A DNA stretch of 64,000 nucleotides, taken from positions 1,054,001 through 1,118,000 of the forward strand of contig NZ_CP110139.1 of the NCBI RefSeq assembly GCF_025979885.1, given 5' to 3'. A model generated the notes under the pieces. It had not been told where the DNA came from and ran no database searches. It was given only the letters and a program-made list of their open reading frames with translations. Made by a program: the position numbers and the translations under genes. Positions 16,082 to 24,703 of the stretch are shown here, piece after piece. Within the stretch, counting starts at the first letter, position 1; each line of letters opens with the position of its first letter. Origin of the DNA: Hymenobacter sp. YIM 151500-1 (GTDB lineage Bacteria; Bacteroidota; Bacteroidia; Cytophagales; Hymenobacteraceae).

Positions 16082-18448
16082 TTAGCTGCGGATGGTTTTG
16101 AGCTGCTTTTTCAAAGCGTCGATGCGCAACTGGGCCTCGTCGATGCGGCCCTGGTACTCCTGGCGGAGCTGGCTGGCGTTTTTGGAGCGGGCGAAAAACT
16201 CCAGGTTGGTACGCAGAGTGGAAATGTCGTTTTCCAGCTCATTGATTTCCCGGCGCAGGGCTTGTTCTTTCTTATAGAGCTGCTGTCCCGCGTCGGGGGA
16301 GGCTTTTAGCCGCTCCACCTGCAAGCCAAACAACAGTTCCGAACGGTCGGAGTAGGAGAGGCCGGGCACGGTATCCAGGTACTTGCCCATCAGTGCCTGG
16401 AACCGTTCCTCGGCTCGCTCGTTGGAGCGGGCGCCACTAAAGGCCCTCCACTCACTCACGTACTGGCGGAAGCCGTCTAGGGAGCCGGGCTGCTCAGCCG
16501 AAGCGGCGGCCACCTCGGCGGCAATCCGGTCGAGGGTGGCGGCCTGTTCCTGGCCGAGCTGCTGCACCTGCTGCTCGCGCTGCCGGGTTTCCTCCTTGCG
16601 GCGGTCAAAGAACGAGTCGCAGGCGGTACGGAACCGGTTCCACACCTTGTCCGACTGCTTTTCCGGGACGCGGCCAATCAGCTTCCAGTCCTTCTGCAAG
16701 CGGATAACGGTTTCGCGGGCTTCCTCCCAATTCGGATTTTGCAGGGCGGCTTCGGCCTGCTCACACAGCTCCAGCTTACGCTTGAGGTTGGTGTTCTTCT
16801 CCTCATCCAGCGCCTTAAAAAACTGGTTTTTGCGCTGGAAGAAGCCTTTGTAAGCTCCCCAAAATTGCTTGTTCAAGGCTTCGGCTTTGTCGCGGGGGAC
16901 CAGGCCGGCGGCGTCCCATTCCTCCTTGAGTTTCTGCAGCTCGTCGGTTTTGGAACGCCACTCGTTTACGCGCTCCGTCTGGAACTCTCCGAAGGGCCGC
17001 AGGCGCTCCAGCAAAGCTGTTTTTCGCTCCAGATTAGCGTTTTCCTGAGTAGAGCGGGTGGTCAGAAACTCCTTTTTGCGGTCGTGCACTTGCTCGGAGG
17101 CCTGTAGGAAACGCTGCCAGAGCGGCTCACGCTGCTCGTTGGGCACGGGCCCGATGTGCTTCCACTCCTCGTGCAGCTGCCGCAGCTCCTGCAAGGCTTT
17201 GTTGATGCTGGGCTGCTGGGGCAGGGCCTCGGCGCGGGCAATCAGCGCTTCTTTGGCTTCCTGATTGCGGCGCCGGTCCAGCTCCTTCATCTCAAAGAAC
17301 AGGCCGCGGTTGTTGTAGTAGATGTCCAGCAGAGCGTGGTAGGAATTCCACAGCTCCTGGGCGTCTTTCTGCGGCACGGGGCCGGTGGCCTTCCAGTCGT
17401 TTTGCAGGGCCTTGATGCGGGAAGAGCTGTCCTTGGTTTCGGCCGACTCCACCAGCTGCCGCAGCTGCGACAACAGGTACTGCTTGTGGGCCAGGTTTTT
17501 GGCCCGTTGCTCGTCCTCGTTTTTGGCGTCGCGGGCCCGGCTTTCCCGGAACTCCTGCAAGGCCTTGATTAGCTCAACGTGGCCGGCCGGGGCGGCGTCC
17601 GCCGGCTCGTTGCCCTCGATGGCCGGTTGGGTGCGGGCAGCCTGCACGTTGGCTTCGTACTGGCGGTTGAGGTCCAGGATTTGCTTGCGGTTCTGGCGGG
17701 CGTCGGGGCGGCGCAGCAGCTCCAGCAGGTGCGTCGCCTGGGCCGGCAGGTCAAGGGAGGTAAAATCCAGCGCCGCAGCATCGGCCACGTACTCCTCTTC
17801 CTCTTCCGCAGCGTGCTCAGCGGTATGTTCAGCGGCGGCCGCCGCGGCTTCCTTAGCTCCCTCATTATCGGAAGTGGGCAAGGAGGCCAGCGCCATGGGG
17901 GCGTTTTCGATGTCGGCGGCCGTGTGCAGCGGGAAAGCCTCCAGTGTAGTAGTCAGCGGCGCTTCGGGGGCTTCGGCGGGGGCCTGTGCCACTTCCGCCG
18001 CTGGGACCGGGGCGCCGGTCAGTTCCTCCGGAGTAGAGGTAGCCACGCCGGCCGGCGCCGGCTCGTAAGCAGCAAAGTCGGGGATAGGCAGGGCTTCCGG
18101 CGCGGGAGTGGCCGCGGGAACATCTGCTGCGGGAGTGGTGGTGCCGTAATGCGCCAGGGCACGCTCGGCCGGGGCCGAGGGCTGGGCGGCTTCCGGAGCG
18201 TCCGGCGCTGAACTGACCGACTCGGTGGCGGCGCTGGCTTCGGGGGAGCCGGGAGCCGGGGGCACCAGGGGCGCGGCCGGCGGGTTGTTGGCCGGAGCCG
18301 CGGCCGTTTCAGCCGGCGGGGCGGCCGGTTCGTGGGCGGGGTCCTGCTGGGCGCGGATTTCGGCCAGGCGGCGTTCCAGAATGCTCATCGGCGACTCCGA
18401 GGCATTGTCGGAGTGAGTGGGGGCGGAGGTATCGTTGTCGGGTAGCAT
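16082..18448 (-). CDS. DUF349 repeat protein
   Basis: A 788-residue protein in two parts. Residues 1-240 are a low-complexity Ala/Pro/Glu-rich acidic region. Residues 250-700 hold at least four DUF349 repeats, recognisable by W-K-x-x-G-x-V-P motifs (NDWKATGPVPQ, EEWKHIGPVPN, EEWDAAGLVPR, KDWKLIGRVPE) and a fifth weak copy. The C-terminal 80 residues are a coiled coil. No signal peptide is seen. The function of the family is poorly known; the helical repeats suggest binding of protein or nucleic acid. An ATG at codon 21 (MSILERR) is an alternative start. The gene stands alone with its own terminator. Confidence 0.85.
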   Translation of the reverse strand: MLPDNDTSAPTHSDNASESPMSILERRLAEIRAQQDPAHEPAAPPAETAAAPANNPPAAPLVPPAPGSPEASAATESVSSAPDAPEAAQPSAPAERALAHYGTTTPAADVPAATPAPEALPIPDFAAYEPAPAGVATSTPEELTGAPVPAAEVAQAPAEAPEAPLTTTLEAFPLHTAADIENAPMALASLPTSDNEGAKEAAAAAAEHTAEHAAEEEEEYVADAAALDFTSLDLPAQATHLLELLRRPDARQNRKQILDLNRQYEANVQAARTQPAIEGNEPADAAPAGHVELIKALQEFRESRARDAKNEDEQRAKNLAHKQYLLSQLRQLVESAETKDSSSRIKALQNDWKATGPVPQKDAQELWNSYHALLDIYYNNRGLFFEMKELDRRRNQEAKEALIARAEALPQQPSINKALQELRQLHEEWKHIGPVPNEQREPLWQRFLQASEQVHDRKKEFLTTRSTQENANLERKTALLERLRPFGEFQTERVNEWRSKTDELQKLKEEWDAAGLVPRDKAEALNKQFWGAYKGFFQRKNQFFKALDEEKNTNLKRKLELCEQAEAALQNPNWEEARETVIRLQKDWKLIGRVPEKQSDKVWNRFRTACDSFFDRRKEETRQREQQVQQLGQEQAATLDRIAAEVAAASAEQPGSLDGFRQYVSEWRAFSGARSNERAEERFQALMGKYLDTVPGLSYSDRSELLFGLQVERLKASPDAGQQLYKKEQALRREINELENDISTLRTNLEFFARSKNASQLRQEYQGRIDEAQLRIDALKKQLKTIRS

Positions 18449-18504
18449 ACAGTTCTTCGGAAAGGGGGCCGGCCAACCGGGCCGGGCCAGCGGGCAGGCG
18501 GGAA

Positions 18505-19071
18505 TTAGTTGAGCCGGGGGTCGGAGGGGTAGTTGGACAGCACGCGGAAGCGGCCGCCTTTTTCGCGCAGGATGGACTGCCAGAAGGCATCGTTATCCAA
18601 AGTAAATACTTTCCCGGCAGCATTGGGGTGCACAATCCAAACATTTTCCCGCAGTTCTTCGGCCAGCTGACCGGGCGTCCAGCCGGAATAGCCGGCGTAC
18701 AGGCGCACCTCGTCGGGGCTCACCGAGCCGCTGAGCAGCAAGCCCAGCAGCACCTCAAAGTCGCCGCCCCAGTACACGTGCTGGCCCAGGTCCACGGCGT
18801 GGGGCACATCGGGGCGGAGGTGCAGGTAGTGGAGCGTGTCGGGCTGCACGGGGCCACCTACGCCCAGCGGCGTGTGGGCAGCCGGCAGGGCGTGCCCGCC
18901 GGGCAGCTCCAGCACGTCGCCGAGCTCCAGGGAAGAGGGGCGGTTCAGCACCAGCCCAAAAGAACCTTCCTCGTCGGAGTGGCTGCACAGCAGCACCACG
19001 GTCCGCTCAAAGTTAGGGTCGCCCAGAAAGGGCTGGGAAATCAGGAGGCTACCAGGACGAAGGCGAGGCAT
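18505..19071 (-). CDS. YqgE/AlgH family protein
   Basis: A 188-residue protein from the ATG at 19071 (MPRLRPGSLLISQP); the longer frame adds 37 unlikely residues. Family landmarks are GSLLISQPFLGDPNFERTVV, GLVLNRPSS, GGPVQPDTL and RLYAGYSGWTPGQL. The molecular role of YqgE/AlgH is not settled; in pseudomonads it has been linked to transcriptional control of alginate genes. It is co-directional with the DUF349 gene, 57 bp upstream of it, so the two may share a transcript. Confidence 0.9.
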   Translation of the reverse strand: MPRLRPGSLLISQPFLGDPNFERTVVLLCSHSDEEGSFGLVLNRPSSLELGDVLELPGGHALPAAHTPLGVGGPVQPDTLHYLHLRPDVPHAVDLGQHVYWGGDFEVLLGLLLSGSVSPDEVRLYAGYSGWTPGQLAEELRENVWIVHPNAAGKVFTLDNDAFWQSILREKGGRFRVLSNYPSDPRLN

Positions 19072-19260
19072 GAAGGTATAGCTAAGTAGGTAAGACAACA
19101 CAATGCGGCGGGCACGGGGCCCGTCTTCGGCCCTACGCAAGCAGGCAAGCCTAGGGTTGTGCCCGGCCCCCGCAGTGGCCAAAACAACACTGCCCGGCCA
19201 ATTTCAGTGCAACTGCGCCGGCGGGTGTGGTGCAGAAGTGGGCCGCATGGGCGCGGACTC

Positions 19261-19268
19261 TATCTTTA
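19261..19268 (+). promoter_or_regulatory. Possible -7 element for pdxH
   Basis: TATCTTTA matches TAnnTTTG except in the last base and lies 52 bp before the pdxH ATG. No clear -33 TTG is seen at the expected spacing, so the call is tentative. Confidence 0.35.
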
Positions 19269-19320
19269 CGGCCTCATTGGCTGGCCGGCGGCGGCTGCCA
19301 CCTCGCTTTTTCTTGTGTTT

Positions 19321-19971
19321 ATGCTCGATTCTCACCTGGCCGACTTGCGCAAAACCTACGCCCAGCGCACCCTCACCGAGGCCGACGTGCACCCCAACGC
19401 CGTAGAGCAGTTCCGGCAGTGGCTGGACGAGGCCCTGCAAGCCCAGCTCGACGAACCCACGGCCCTGACCCTGGCCACCGTGAACGAGGCCGGCCAGCCG
19501 GCCGCCCGCGTGGTGCTGCTCAAGGGCCTGCCCGACAACGAAGGCTTCCTGTTTTTCACCAACTACGACTCACGTAAAGGCCAGGAGCTAGCCCGCAGCC
19601 CCCTGGCGGCCATGACCTTCTTCTGGCCCGGCCTGGAGCGGCAGGTGCGCATCGAAGGCCGGGTGGAAAAGGCCCCGGCCCAGGTCTCGACCGAGTATTT
19701 CCAGAGCCGGCCCCGGGGCAGCCAGGTGGGCGCCTGGGCCTCGCCCCAGAGCCAGCCCATCGGGAGCCGGCAAGAATTGGAAGAGCGGGAGCGGGCCGTG
19801 GAGGCCCGGTTTGCCGGCCAGGAGCCCCTGCCGCGCCCCGACAACTGGGGCGGCTACGTGCTGCGGCCCCAGCGGGTGGAATTCTGGCAGGGCCGCCCCT
19901 CCCGCCTCCACGACCGTATCGTGTACGAACTCCACACAACAGGATGGCAGCTAAGCCGCCTGGCGCCGTGA
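19321..19971 (+). CDS. pdxH: Pyridoxamine 5'-phosphate oxidase
   Basis: A 216-residue FMN enzyme that oxidises PNP or PMP to pyridoxal phosphate. The ATG at 19321 (MLDSHLADLRKTYAQRTL) matches the usual family start; the longer frame includes non-coding text. Conserved blocks are the FMN-binding RVVLLKGLPDNEGFLFFTNY, SRKGQELARSP and FFWPGLERQVRIEGRV. The C-terminal family signature appears as VEFWQGRPSRLHDRIVY. It is cytosolic and monocistronic by layout, followed by a repeat-filled gap. Confidence 0.95.
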   Translation: MLDSHLADLRKTYAQRTLTEADVHPNAVEQFRQWLDEALQAQLDEPTALTLATVNEAGQPAARVVLLKGLPDNEGFLFFTNYDSRKGQELARSPLAAMTFFWPGLERQVRIEGRVEKAPAQVSTEYFQSRPRGSQVGAWASPQSQPIGSRQELEERERAVEARFAGQEPLPRPDNWGGYVLRPQRVEFWQGRPSRLHDRIVYELHTTGWQLSRLAP

Positions 19972-19980
19972 GGTGTAAAA

Positions 19981-20018
19981 TGAGTGAATGAGTAGATGAG
20001 TGAATGAGTAGATGAGTG
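19981..20018. repeat. Short tandem repeat, 16-bp unit
   Basis: The unit TGAGTGAATGAGTAGA occurs twice (19981-19996, 19997-20012), followed by a partial third copy, directly after the pdxH stop codon. Confidence 0.7.
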
Positions 20019-20023
20019 GTAGA

Positions 20024-20174
20024 GGTCGTCCTGCGGAGCGTAGTCGAAGCATCTCTCCCGCTCCGTTGTGGTGCTATTGTTCTGCTGAGCTTGTCGAAGC
20101 ATCTCTACCGAGGGTAACTGTTGATGACTGCAACGAAGCGGGAGAGATGCTTCGGCAAGCTCAGCAGGACGGTC
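20024..20174. repeat. Dispersed palindromic repeat (CGAAGCATCTCT family), copy 1
   Basis: The outer arms 20024-20067 and 20131-20174 are inverted copies with a few differences, each carrying GAAGCATCTCTCCCGCT. A third, direct half-copy sits at 20082-20109. Related copies lie at 39039-39152 and 61369-61480; copies 1 and 3 share the loop word GTGCTATTG. There is no coding capacity. Confidence 0.8.
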
Positions 20175-20256
20175 TTTTCTCGCTTAGACATTCGTTTCTC
20201 TCCTATCAATTAAGCCCCTAAGTCCTCAAGCCCCTAACCCCTAAGTCCCTATCCAT

Positions 20257-21579
20257 TTGGCTGAAATTCAACCCGTGCGCGGCTGGCGCTATTCAGAAAT
20301 CCTGGGCCGGCAGATAGACGCCTACGTGTCGCCGCTGTTTGATGTGGTGTCGGCCAAGCAGCGCGAGGCGCTGTATCGTAATCCGCTCAACAGCATCCAC
20401 CTCTCGGTGCCGCGCGGCCCAGACCCGGCGGGCGAGGCCCTGCGCCGGCTGCGGGAGTGGCAGGAGCAGGGCGTGCTGCGCCAGGATGAGCTGCCGGGCA
20501 TCTACGTCTACTACCAGTACTTCCGGCTGCCGGGCAGCCCGCGCGAATACTGCCGCAAAGGCTTCATGTGCCACATCCGGGCCACCGACTGGCCGGAAAA
20601 CGTGGTGCTGCGCCACGAAAACACCCTGCCCGTAGCCGTCAACGACCGGGCCGAGCTGCTAAGCCGCACCGAGTTTCAGACCAGCGCCACCCACGGCCTG
20701 TACCGCGACGACAGCTTCGAGCTGGAACGCTACCTCGACGAGGCCATCCAGGCCCCGCTGTATCAGACCGAAGAAGACTATCAGGGTGCCCGCGACGTAC
20801 TGGCCGTGATTCAGGACGTGGCCGTGATTCGGCGGTTTCAGCAGGTGCTGGCTTCGCGCCAGGTAATTCTGGCCGACGGCCACCACCGCTACGAGGCCTC
20901 GGTGGCCTACCGCCACGCCCGGCAGGCGGCGGCCGGAGCGGCGGCCACCGGCCAGGAAGGCTGGAACTACCACCTGATGTATCTGACCAACTCGGCCGCC
21001 GACGACCTGCGCATCCTGCCCACGCACCGCCTGCTGCTGGAGCTGCCCGGTGAGCTGACCGCCGACGAGCTGCTGGCCCGGCTCACGCCCTACTTCACGG
21101 TGCTGACCCTGGACGACCCCTACGACTTGCCCGAGCGGATTGCCGGTAAACTCTGGGCCTTCGGGCTATACCTGGGTGAAGGGCAGGTGTACAAGCTTCG
21201 GCTGCGGCCGGAGGTGCACGCCCAGCTGGCCTGGGACACCACGCCCGAAGTCAAGGCCCTGGACCTGACCGTGCTGCATTACTTTGTGCTGGAAAAAGCC
21301 CTGGGCATCGTAGGGCCCGAGGCTCAGCGCCAGTGGCCGGGCGTGGCCTACGTGCGCAACTTCCCCGAGTGCCTCACCCGCGTAGACCGGGGCGAGGCCC
21401 GCGCCGCCCTTATCACCAACGAGGTGACCATGGACGAGGTGGAGCGCGTCTGCCATTCCGGGGCCGTGATGCCACCCAAGTCCACGTTCTTCTATCCCAA
21501 AACCATCGGTGGCTTCCTGTTCAGCAGCATCCGCCCCAACGAAACCCTGCACCCGTTCTATGACGCTTTCCGCGCCTGA
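20257..21579 (+). CDS. DUF1015 family protein
   Basis: A 440-residue protein with the DUF1015 landmarks AYVSPLFDVVS, NSIHLSVPRG, ADGHHRYEASVAYR and YFYPKTIGG-like text near the C-terminus (STFFYPKTIGGFLF). The frame opens with TTG at 20257 (translated MAEIQPVRGW), and no ATG gives a better start. The family has no established biochemical role. The gene overlaps the following maf gene by 20 bp, indicating translational coupling. Confidence 0.87.
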   Translation: MAEIQPVRGWRYSEILGRQIDAYVSPLFDVVSAKQREALYRNPLNSIHLSVPRGPDPAGEALRRLREWQEQGVLRQDELPGIYVYYQYFRLPGSPREYCRKGFMCHIRATDWPENVVLRHENTLPVAVNDRAELLSRTEFQTSATHGLYRDDSFELERYLDEAIQAPLYQTEEDYQGARDVLAVIQDVAVIRRFQQVLASRQVILADGHHRYEASVAYRHARQAAAGAAATGQEGWNYHLMYLTNSAADDLRILPTHRLLLELPGELTADELLARLTPYFTVLTLDDPYDLPERIAGKLWAFGLYLGEGQVYKLRLRPEVHAQLAWDTTPEVKALDLTVLHYFVLEKALGIVGPEAQRQWPGVAYVRNFPECLTRVDRGEARAALITNEVTMDEVERVCHSGAVMPPKSTFFYPKTIGGFLFSSIRPNETLHPFYDAFRA

Positions 21580-22177
21580 TTCTGGGGCCGCGCCGGCCCG
21601 CCCGCGCCTGGTGCTGGCTTCTGGCTCCCCGCGCCGCCGCCAGCTGCTCACCGACTTGGGCCTGACCTACGAAGTGCGCCTGCGCGAGGTGGAGGAGAGC
21701 TTTCCGCCGGAGCTGCGCCGCGCCGCCGTAGCCGAGTACCTGGCCGCCCGCAAAGCCCAGGCCTACGCCCCCGACCTGGCCCCCGATGAGCTGGTTATTA
21801 CCGCCGACACCATCGTCTGCCTCGACGACGATGTGCTGAACAAGCCCCAGGACGAAGCCGAAGCCGTGCACATGCTCCAGCGCCTGCAAGGCCGCGCCCA
21901 CGACGTGTACACCGGCGTGTGCCTGCTCCCCGCCGACGGCCGCCCGGTGGTCTTCTCCGACCAGACCCGCGTGCACTTTCGCCCATTGAGCCTTCCGGAA
22001 ATCGAGCATTACGTGCAGCACTACCGCCCCCTGGACAAAGCCGGAGCCTACGGCGCCCAGGACTGGATTGGTATGGTGGCCGTGACGCGCCTGGAAGGTT
22101 CCTACTTCAACGTAATGGGCCTGCCGGTGCATCGGCTCTGGGAGGAGCTGGCCAAGCTGGGCGCCGTGGGGGTGTAG
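21560..22177 (+). CDS. maf: Maf-family nucleoside triphosphate pyrophosphatase
   Basis: A 205-residue house-cleaning pyrophosphatase that hydrolyses non-canonical or modified NTPs to NMPs. It has the N-terminal Maf motif LVLASGSPRRRQLL (residues 17-30), the ITADTIVCLDDDVLNKP motif carrying the catalytic acids and the late QDWIGMVAVTRLEGSYFNVMGLP block. The ATG at 21560 lies inside the end of the DUF1015 gene in another frame (20-bp overlap), so expression is probably coupled. Confidence 0.93.
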   Translation: MTLSAPDSGAAPARPRLVLASGSPRRRQLLTDLGLTYEVRLREVEESFPPELRRAAVAEYLAARKAQAYAPDLAPDELVITADTIVCLDDDVLNKPQDEAEAVHMLQRLQGRAHDVYTGVCLLPADGRPVVFSDQTRVHFRPLSLPEIEHYVQHYRPLDKAGAYGAQDWIGMVAVTRLEGSYFNVMGLPVHRLWEELAKLGAVGV

Positions 22178-22238
22178 CCGGCGTTGCTCCGGGCCGTCTT
22201 CTGGCTTACGTTGCCAGCCTATAGCAACTGGGCTTGCT

Positions 22239-22634
22239 CTATTCCAACCGCTTCAATACATCTTCCTGCACGGTTTGCCACTGCGGGAGCCGCCCCGAGG
22301 CCTGCCACTGCTCCCGCAGCTCGGAGTCGTGCAGCACGGCCTGCACGGCCCGGCGGGCCAGGTCGGTTAGTTCTTCTTCGTCGCTGATGTCAAGGTCATC
22401 AACTACCGCTTCCAGTTCGGGCGGCAGGGCCGGGCTGGGCTCCCCCAGCCACGCCGCTACCACTTCGGCAGCGGCCAGAGCTGCGGCGGCCTCATCGGTT
22501 TCCAAGGAGCCGTCGGCTTCGGCAGCCGTGACCAAGGCCTCCAGCAGCAGCACTTCGCTGGGGTCGTCGCGGAACTCGTCGAGAAAATCCGTGGCGGCAG
22601 GGTGGTCGAAGTTGGTGAGGCTGAACGTAGGCAT
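22239..22634 (-). CDS. DUF4259 domain-containing protein
   Basis: A 131-residue acidic protein from the ATG at 22634 (MPTFSLTNFDHPAATDFLDEF). The N-terminal text and the ALVTAAEADGSLETDEAAAALAAAE-type alternation of Ala and acidic residues resemble DUF4259 proteins. No function is known. It follows the flavin reductase gene by 44 bp on the same strand and converges on maf. Confidence 0.75.
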   Translation of the reverse strand: MPTFSLTNFDHPAATDFLDEFRDDPSEVLLLEALVTAAEADGSLETDEAAAALAAAEVVAAWLGEPSPALPPELEAVVDDLDISDEEELTDLARRAVQAVLHDSELREQWQASGRLPQWQTVQEDVLKRLE

Positions 22635-22678
22635 GGGCGGGTAGAAGATGTACGCCGCAAGATACGCGGCCGGGCCGC

Positions 22679-23326
22679 TCAGGAGGCGGCCGGCAGGGGT
22701 CGGGCGCCGCTGTCGTCGGGGCGGGCGTAGTCGTAGCGGGCCAGCAGCCGGGCCGCGTGGTAGCCGTCGAGGCCCGAGACGCACACGGTTTCGGCCGCGT
22801 CCAGGTTCAGGGAGCCGTCGGGGCGCAGCACTTCGTCGGGGAGGTGTACCTGCTGCACGCTGCCAATCAGCAGAATGGTGCCGTTGGCTTCAATGGGCAG
22901 CTCCTGAAGTAGCTCCAAGCCTATCTTGATACGGCTCTCCCGCACGTACGGGGCCCCGAAGCCGGCCAGGGTTTCCGGCGTCAGCCCGCAGGCCGCAAAC
23001 TCCGATACTTCCCGCGGAAAGTTGGCCGACGTGAAATGGGCCGGCCCCATAATACCTGCGTGCACGTGGTTGAGCGTGTACAGCCTGGTGGCGCGGATGT
23101 TCTCGTAGGTGTGGCGGGCCACGCTGGTGGGGCGCATCACAAACCCAATCAGGGCTGGGTTGGACCCCAGGTGCACCACGGAGCTGACAATAGCCAGGTT
23201 GAGGGTTCCATCCGGACCGGCCGTGCCCACCAGGTTGGCGGGCTTGTAGCCGGTGATAGAGTTGATGAGGTTGAGGCGAAAAATCGTATCGAGCTGGGGC
23301 AGCTCGGCGGCAGTGAAATGAGGCAT
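22679..23326 (-). CDS. Flavin reductase family (FMN-binding split-barrel) protein
   Basis: A 215-residue FMN-binding split-barrel protein. Typical text includes NSITGYKPANLVGT, NLAIVSSVVHLGSNPALIGF and RPTSVARHTYENI. Such proteins reduce FMN or use bound flavin in various oxidoreductions; the exact substrate is not evident. It is the first gene of a likely two-gene unit with the DUF4259 gene. Confidence 0.87.
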   Translation of the reverse strand: MPHFTAAELPQLDTIFRLNLINSITGYKPANLVGTAGPDGTLNLAIVSSVVHLGSNPALIGFVMRPTSVARHTYENIRATRLYTLNHVHAGIMGPAHFTSANFPREVSEFAACGLTPETLAGFGAPYVRESRIKIGLELLQELPIEANGTILLIGSVQQVHLPDEVLRPDGSLNLDAAETVCVSGLDGYHAARLLARYDYARPDDSGARPLPAAS

Positions 23327-23490
23327 GGAAGAAGGAAAAGGAAAGCCGCTCTCAGCAAGCTATCCGAGCTGCTGTATGATTGATAGCTGCCGCAAAACTA
23401 CCAGCTGGTTTGGCAAAACAGCGCCGTAGCCGCGTTCCATCCGTGGAGGGCGGCCGAAAACTGCCCTTCTGCAGATTCTAGGCAGCCGGC

Positions 23491-23940
23491 CTACTTTAGG
23501 CGGGCGTCGAACGGGTGGGGTTCCAGGGCCACGATGCGCAGGCGGGCGTGGTCGGGGTGGAGTGGATTGAGCAGGTAGTTCCACTCGTTGGGGGCGTGAG
23601 CCGAGGGCACGCGCAGCAGCCAGGTGCGGCCTGCTTCTATCCAGGCTCGGGTGAGCTGGGCCAGCTCCAGCGGATAAGGCAGCTGCTGCCAGCTGGCCGG
23701 CAGTTCCTCGGGAAGTACCTGCTGATAAGGCGTGCCGTCGGGCACTTCCAGCGTCAGGGCGTGGTAGTTGACGGGCAGCGAGGCCGAGTTGGCCAGTACC
23801 TCCAGCTTGGCCAGCGACAGGTGCTCGGAGGTGTACAGAATCTGGGTTCCGACCTCGTGCCAGCGGCCGGCGTAGTACAGCCCCCCGGCCCCCGACAAGT
23901 CACGAATGTAAGGCAGCTTGCCCAGGCGGTACAGCAGCAC
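23491..23940 (-). CDS. RES-domain toxin (NAD+-degrading) of a RES-Xre module
   Basis: A 149-residue RES-domain protein from a GTG at 23940 (MLLYRLGKLPYI). Upstream codons of the same frame run through repeat DNA and are not credible. Family motifs are GGLYYAGRWHEVG (residues 19-31), ILYTSEHLSLAKLEVL (34-49) and WLLRVPSAHAP with EWNYLLNPLHP. Characterised RES toxins deplete cellular NAD+. The cognate antitoxin gene lies 181 bp upstream instead of the usual overlap, and the gap holds an inverted repeat (23951-24118). Translational coupling is therefore lost here, an unusual layout for this family. Confidence 0.85.
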   Translation of the reverse strand: MLLYRLGKLPYIRDLSGAGGLYYAGRWHEVGTQILYTSEHLSLAKLEVLANSASLPVNYHALTLEVPDGTPYQQVLPEELPASWQQLPYPLELAQLTRAWIEAGRTWLLRVPSAHAPNEWNYLLNPLHPDHARLRIVALEPHPFDARLK

Positions 23941-23950
23941 GAGACCAGGT

Positions 23951-24118
23951 AGAAAGTTGAGAAGTTGAGAAGGGAGAAAGTGGAAAGTTGAGCAGGGGAG
24001 GTCTGGAACGCAAAAAGCATGGCGAATAGAGAAGCGAATAGAAAGCAAGCAGAGGCCGCTGCAACCGTCATCAGCCGCCATTCCACAACTTTTTAACTTC
24101 TCAACCTCCCAACTTCTA
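23951..24118. repeat. Imperfect inverted repeat (GTTGAGAAGTT words) between antitoxin and toxin genes
   Basis: The left part 23951-23993 repeats words such as AAAGTTGAGAAGTTGAGAAG. The right part 24082-24118 carries their complements (ACTTTTTAACTTCTCAACC). Related text occurs at 61901-62009 and 58858-58892. Confidence 0.6.
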
Positions 24119-24121
24119 AAC

Positions 24122-24574
24122 TCAAGAGTAGTGCCCGTACAGAATGCGGCCGAGAATGTCGCGCACCTGCTCCCGCCCAATCACCGACGACAGCAGCTCC
24201 TTGGGCCGAATCCCGCCCAGGGCCACGTTGGGCGTGTTAAGCCAGTGGTGAAAGTCGGCCTCATTCTCGAACACCTCCAGGCCCTTGGCCAGCACCGCCG
24301 ACAACTGAATGGCCTTTTCGCCTTCGTCCAGCGTCAGGTGGCGGTGGGTTTGCTCACGCCGAGTCAGGGTGCTTTCCGACACGCCCAGCACCGTGCTCAT
24401 TTCCTTGTTGGTGAAGCCCAGCCGCTGCTGCAACGCCCGCACCGCCTGCACCGAGAGGCCTTTGATGGCCACAGCCAGTAGGTCCAGCTCGTTCTGTACC
24501 AGCTGCGGAATTACGGCCGGACCGCCCATCAACTCCACCATGCTGGCTACCGAGGTTTTACGAATGGCTGTCAT
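24122..24574 (-). CDS. Xre/MbcA/ParS-type antitoxin (DUF2384) of the RES toxin
   Basis: A 150-residue antitoxin. The central helix-turn-helix (LQQRLGFTNKEMSTVLGVSESTLTRR, about residues 47-73) binds the operator. The C-terminal antitoxin domain (VFENEADFHHWLNTPNVALGGIRPKELL) is typical of the partner of RES toxins and would cover the toxin active site. A palindrome CCGTCA-TT-TGACGG lies 15 bp upstream of the start, a likely autoregulatory operator. It is divergent from kptA. Confidence 0.9.
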   Translation of the reverse strand: MTAIRKTSVASMVELMGGPAVIPQLVQNELDLLAVAIKGLSVQAVRALQQRLGFTNKEMSTVLGVSESTLTRREQTHRHLTLDEGEKAIQLSAVLAKGLEVFENEADFHHWLNTPNVALGGIRPKELLSSVIGREQVRDILGRILYGHYS

Positions 24575-24589
24575 TTGCGTACTTTTAAT

Positions 24590-24603
24590 CCGTCATTTGA
24601 CGG
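24590..24603. promoter_or_regulatory. Probable antitoxin operator (palindrome)
   Basis: CCGTCATTTGACGG has 6-bp arms and lies between the antitoxin ATG (24574) and kptA, close to where the antitoxin transcript should begin. GTAC words flank it on both sides. Binding by the Xre antitoxin is inferred. Confidence 0.45.
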
Positions 24604-24703
24604 CAATATACGTACAAACCAGCTTCTCGTTCGGAAAGATTCCCGCAACAAGCCAAATGGCCGTTCGTGAAAACACTATTCATCTCACCTCTCACTTCCA
24701 TCC

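Noticed and set aside
23941-24180. Upstream 80-codon extension of the RES toxin frame
   Set aside because: It reads through the inverted repeat and overlaps the end of the antitoxin gene. The RES domain begins directly at the GTG at 23940.
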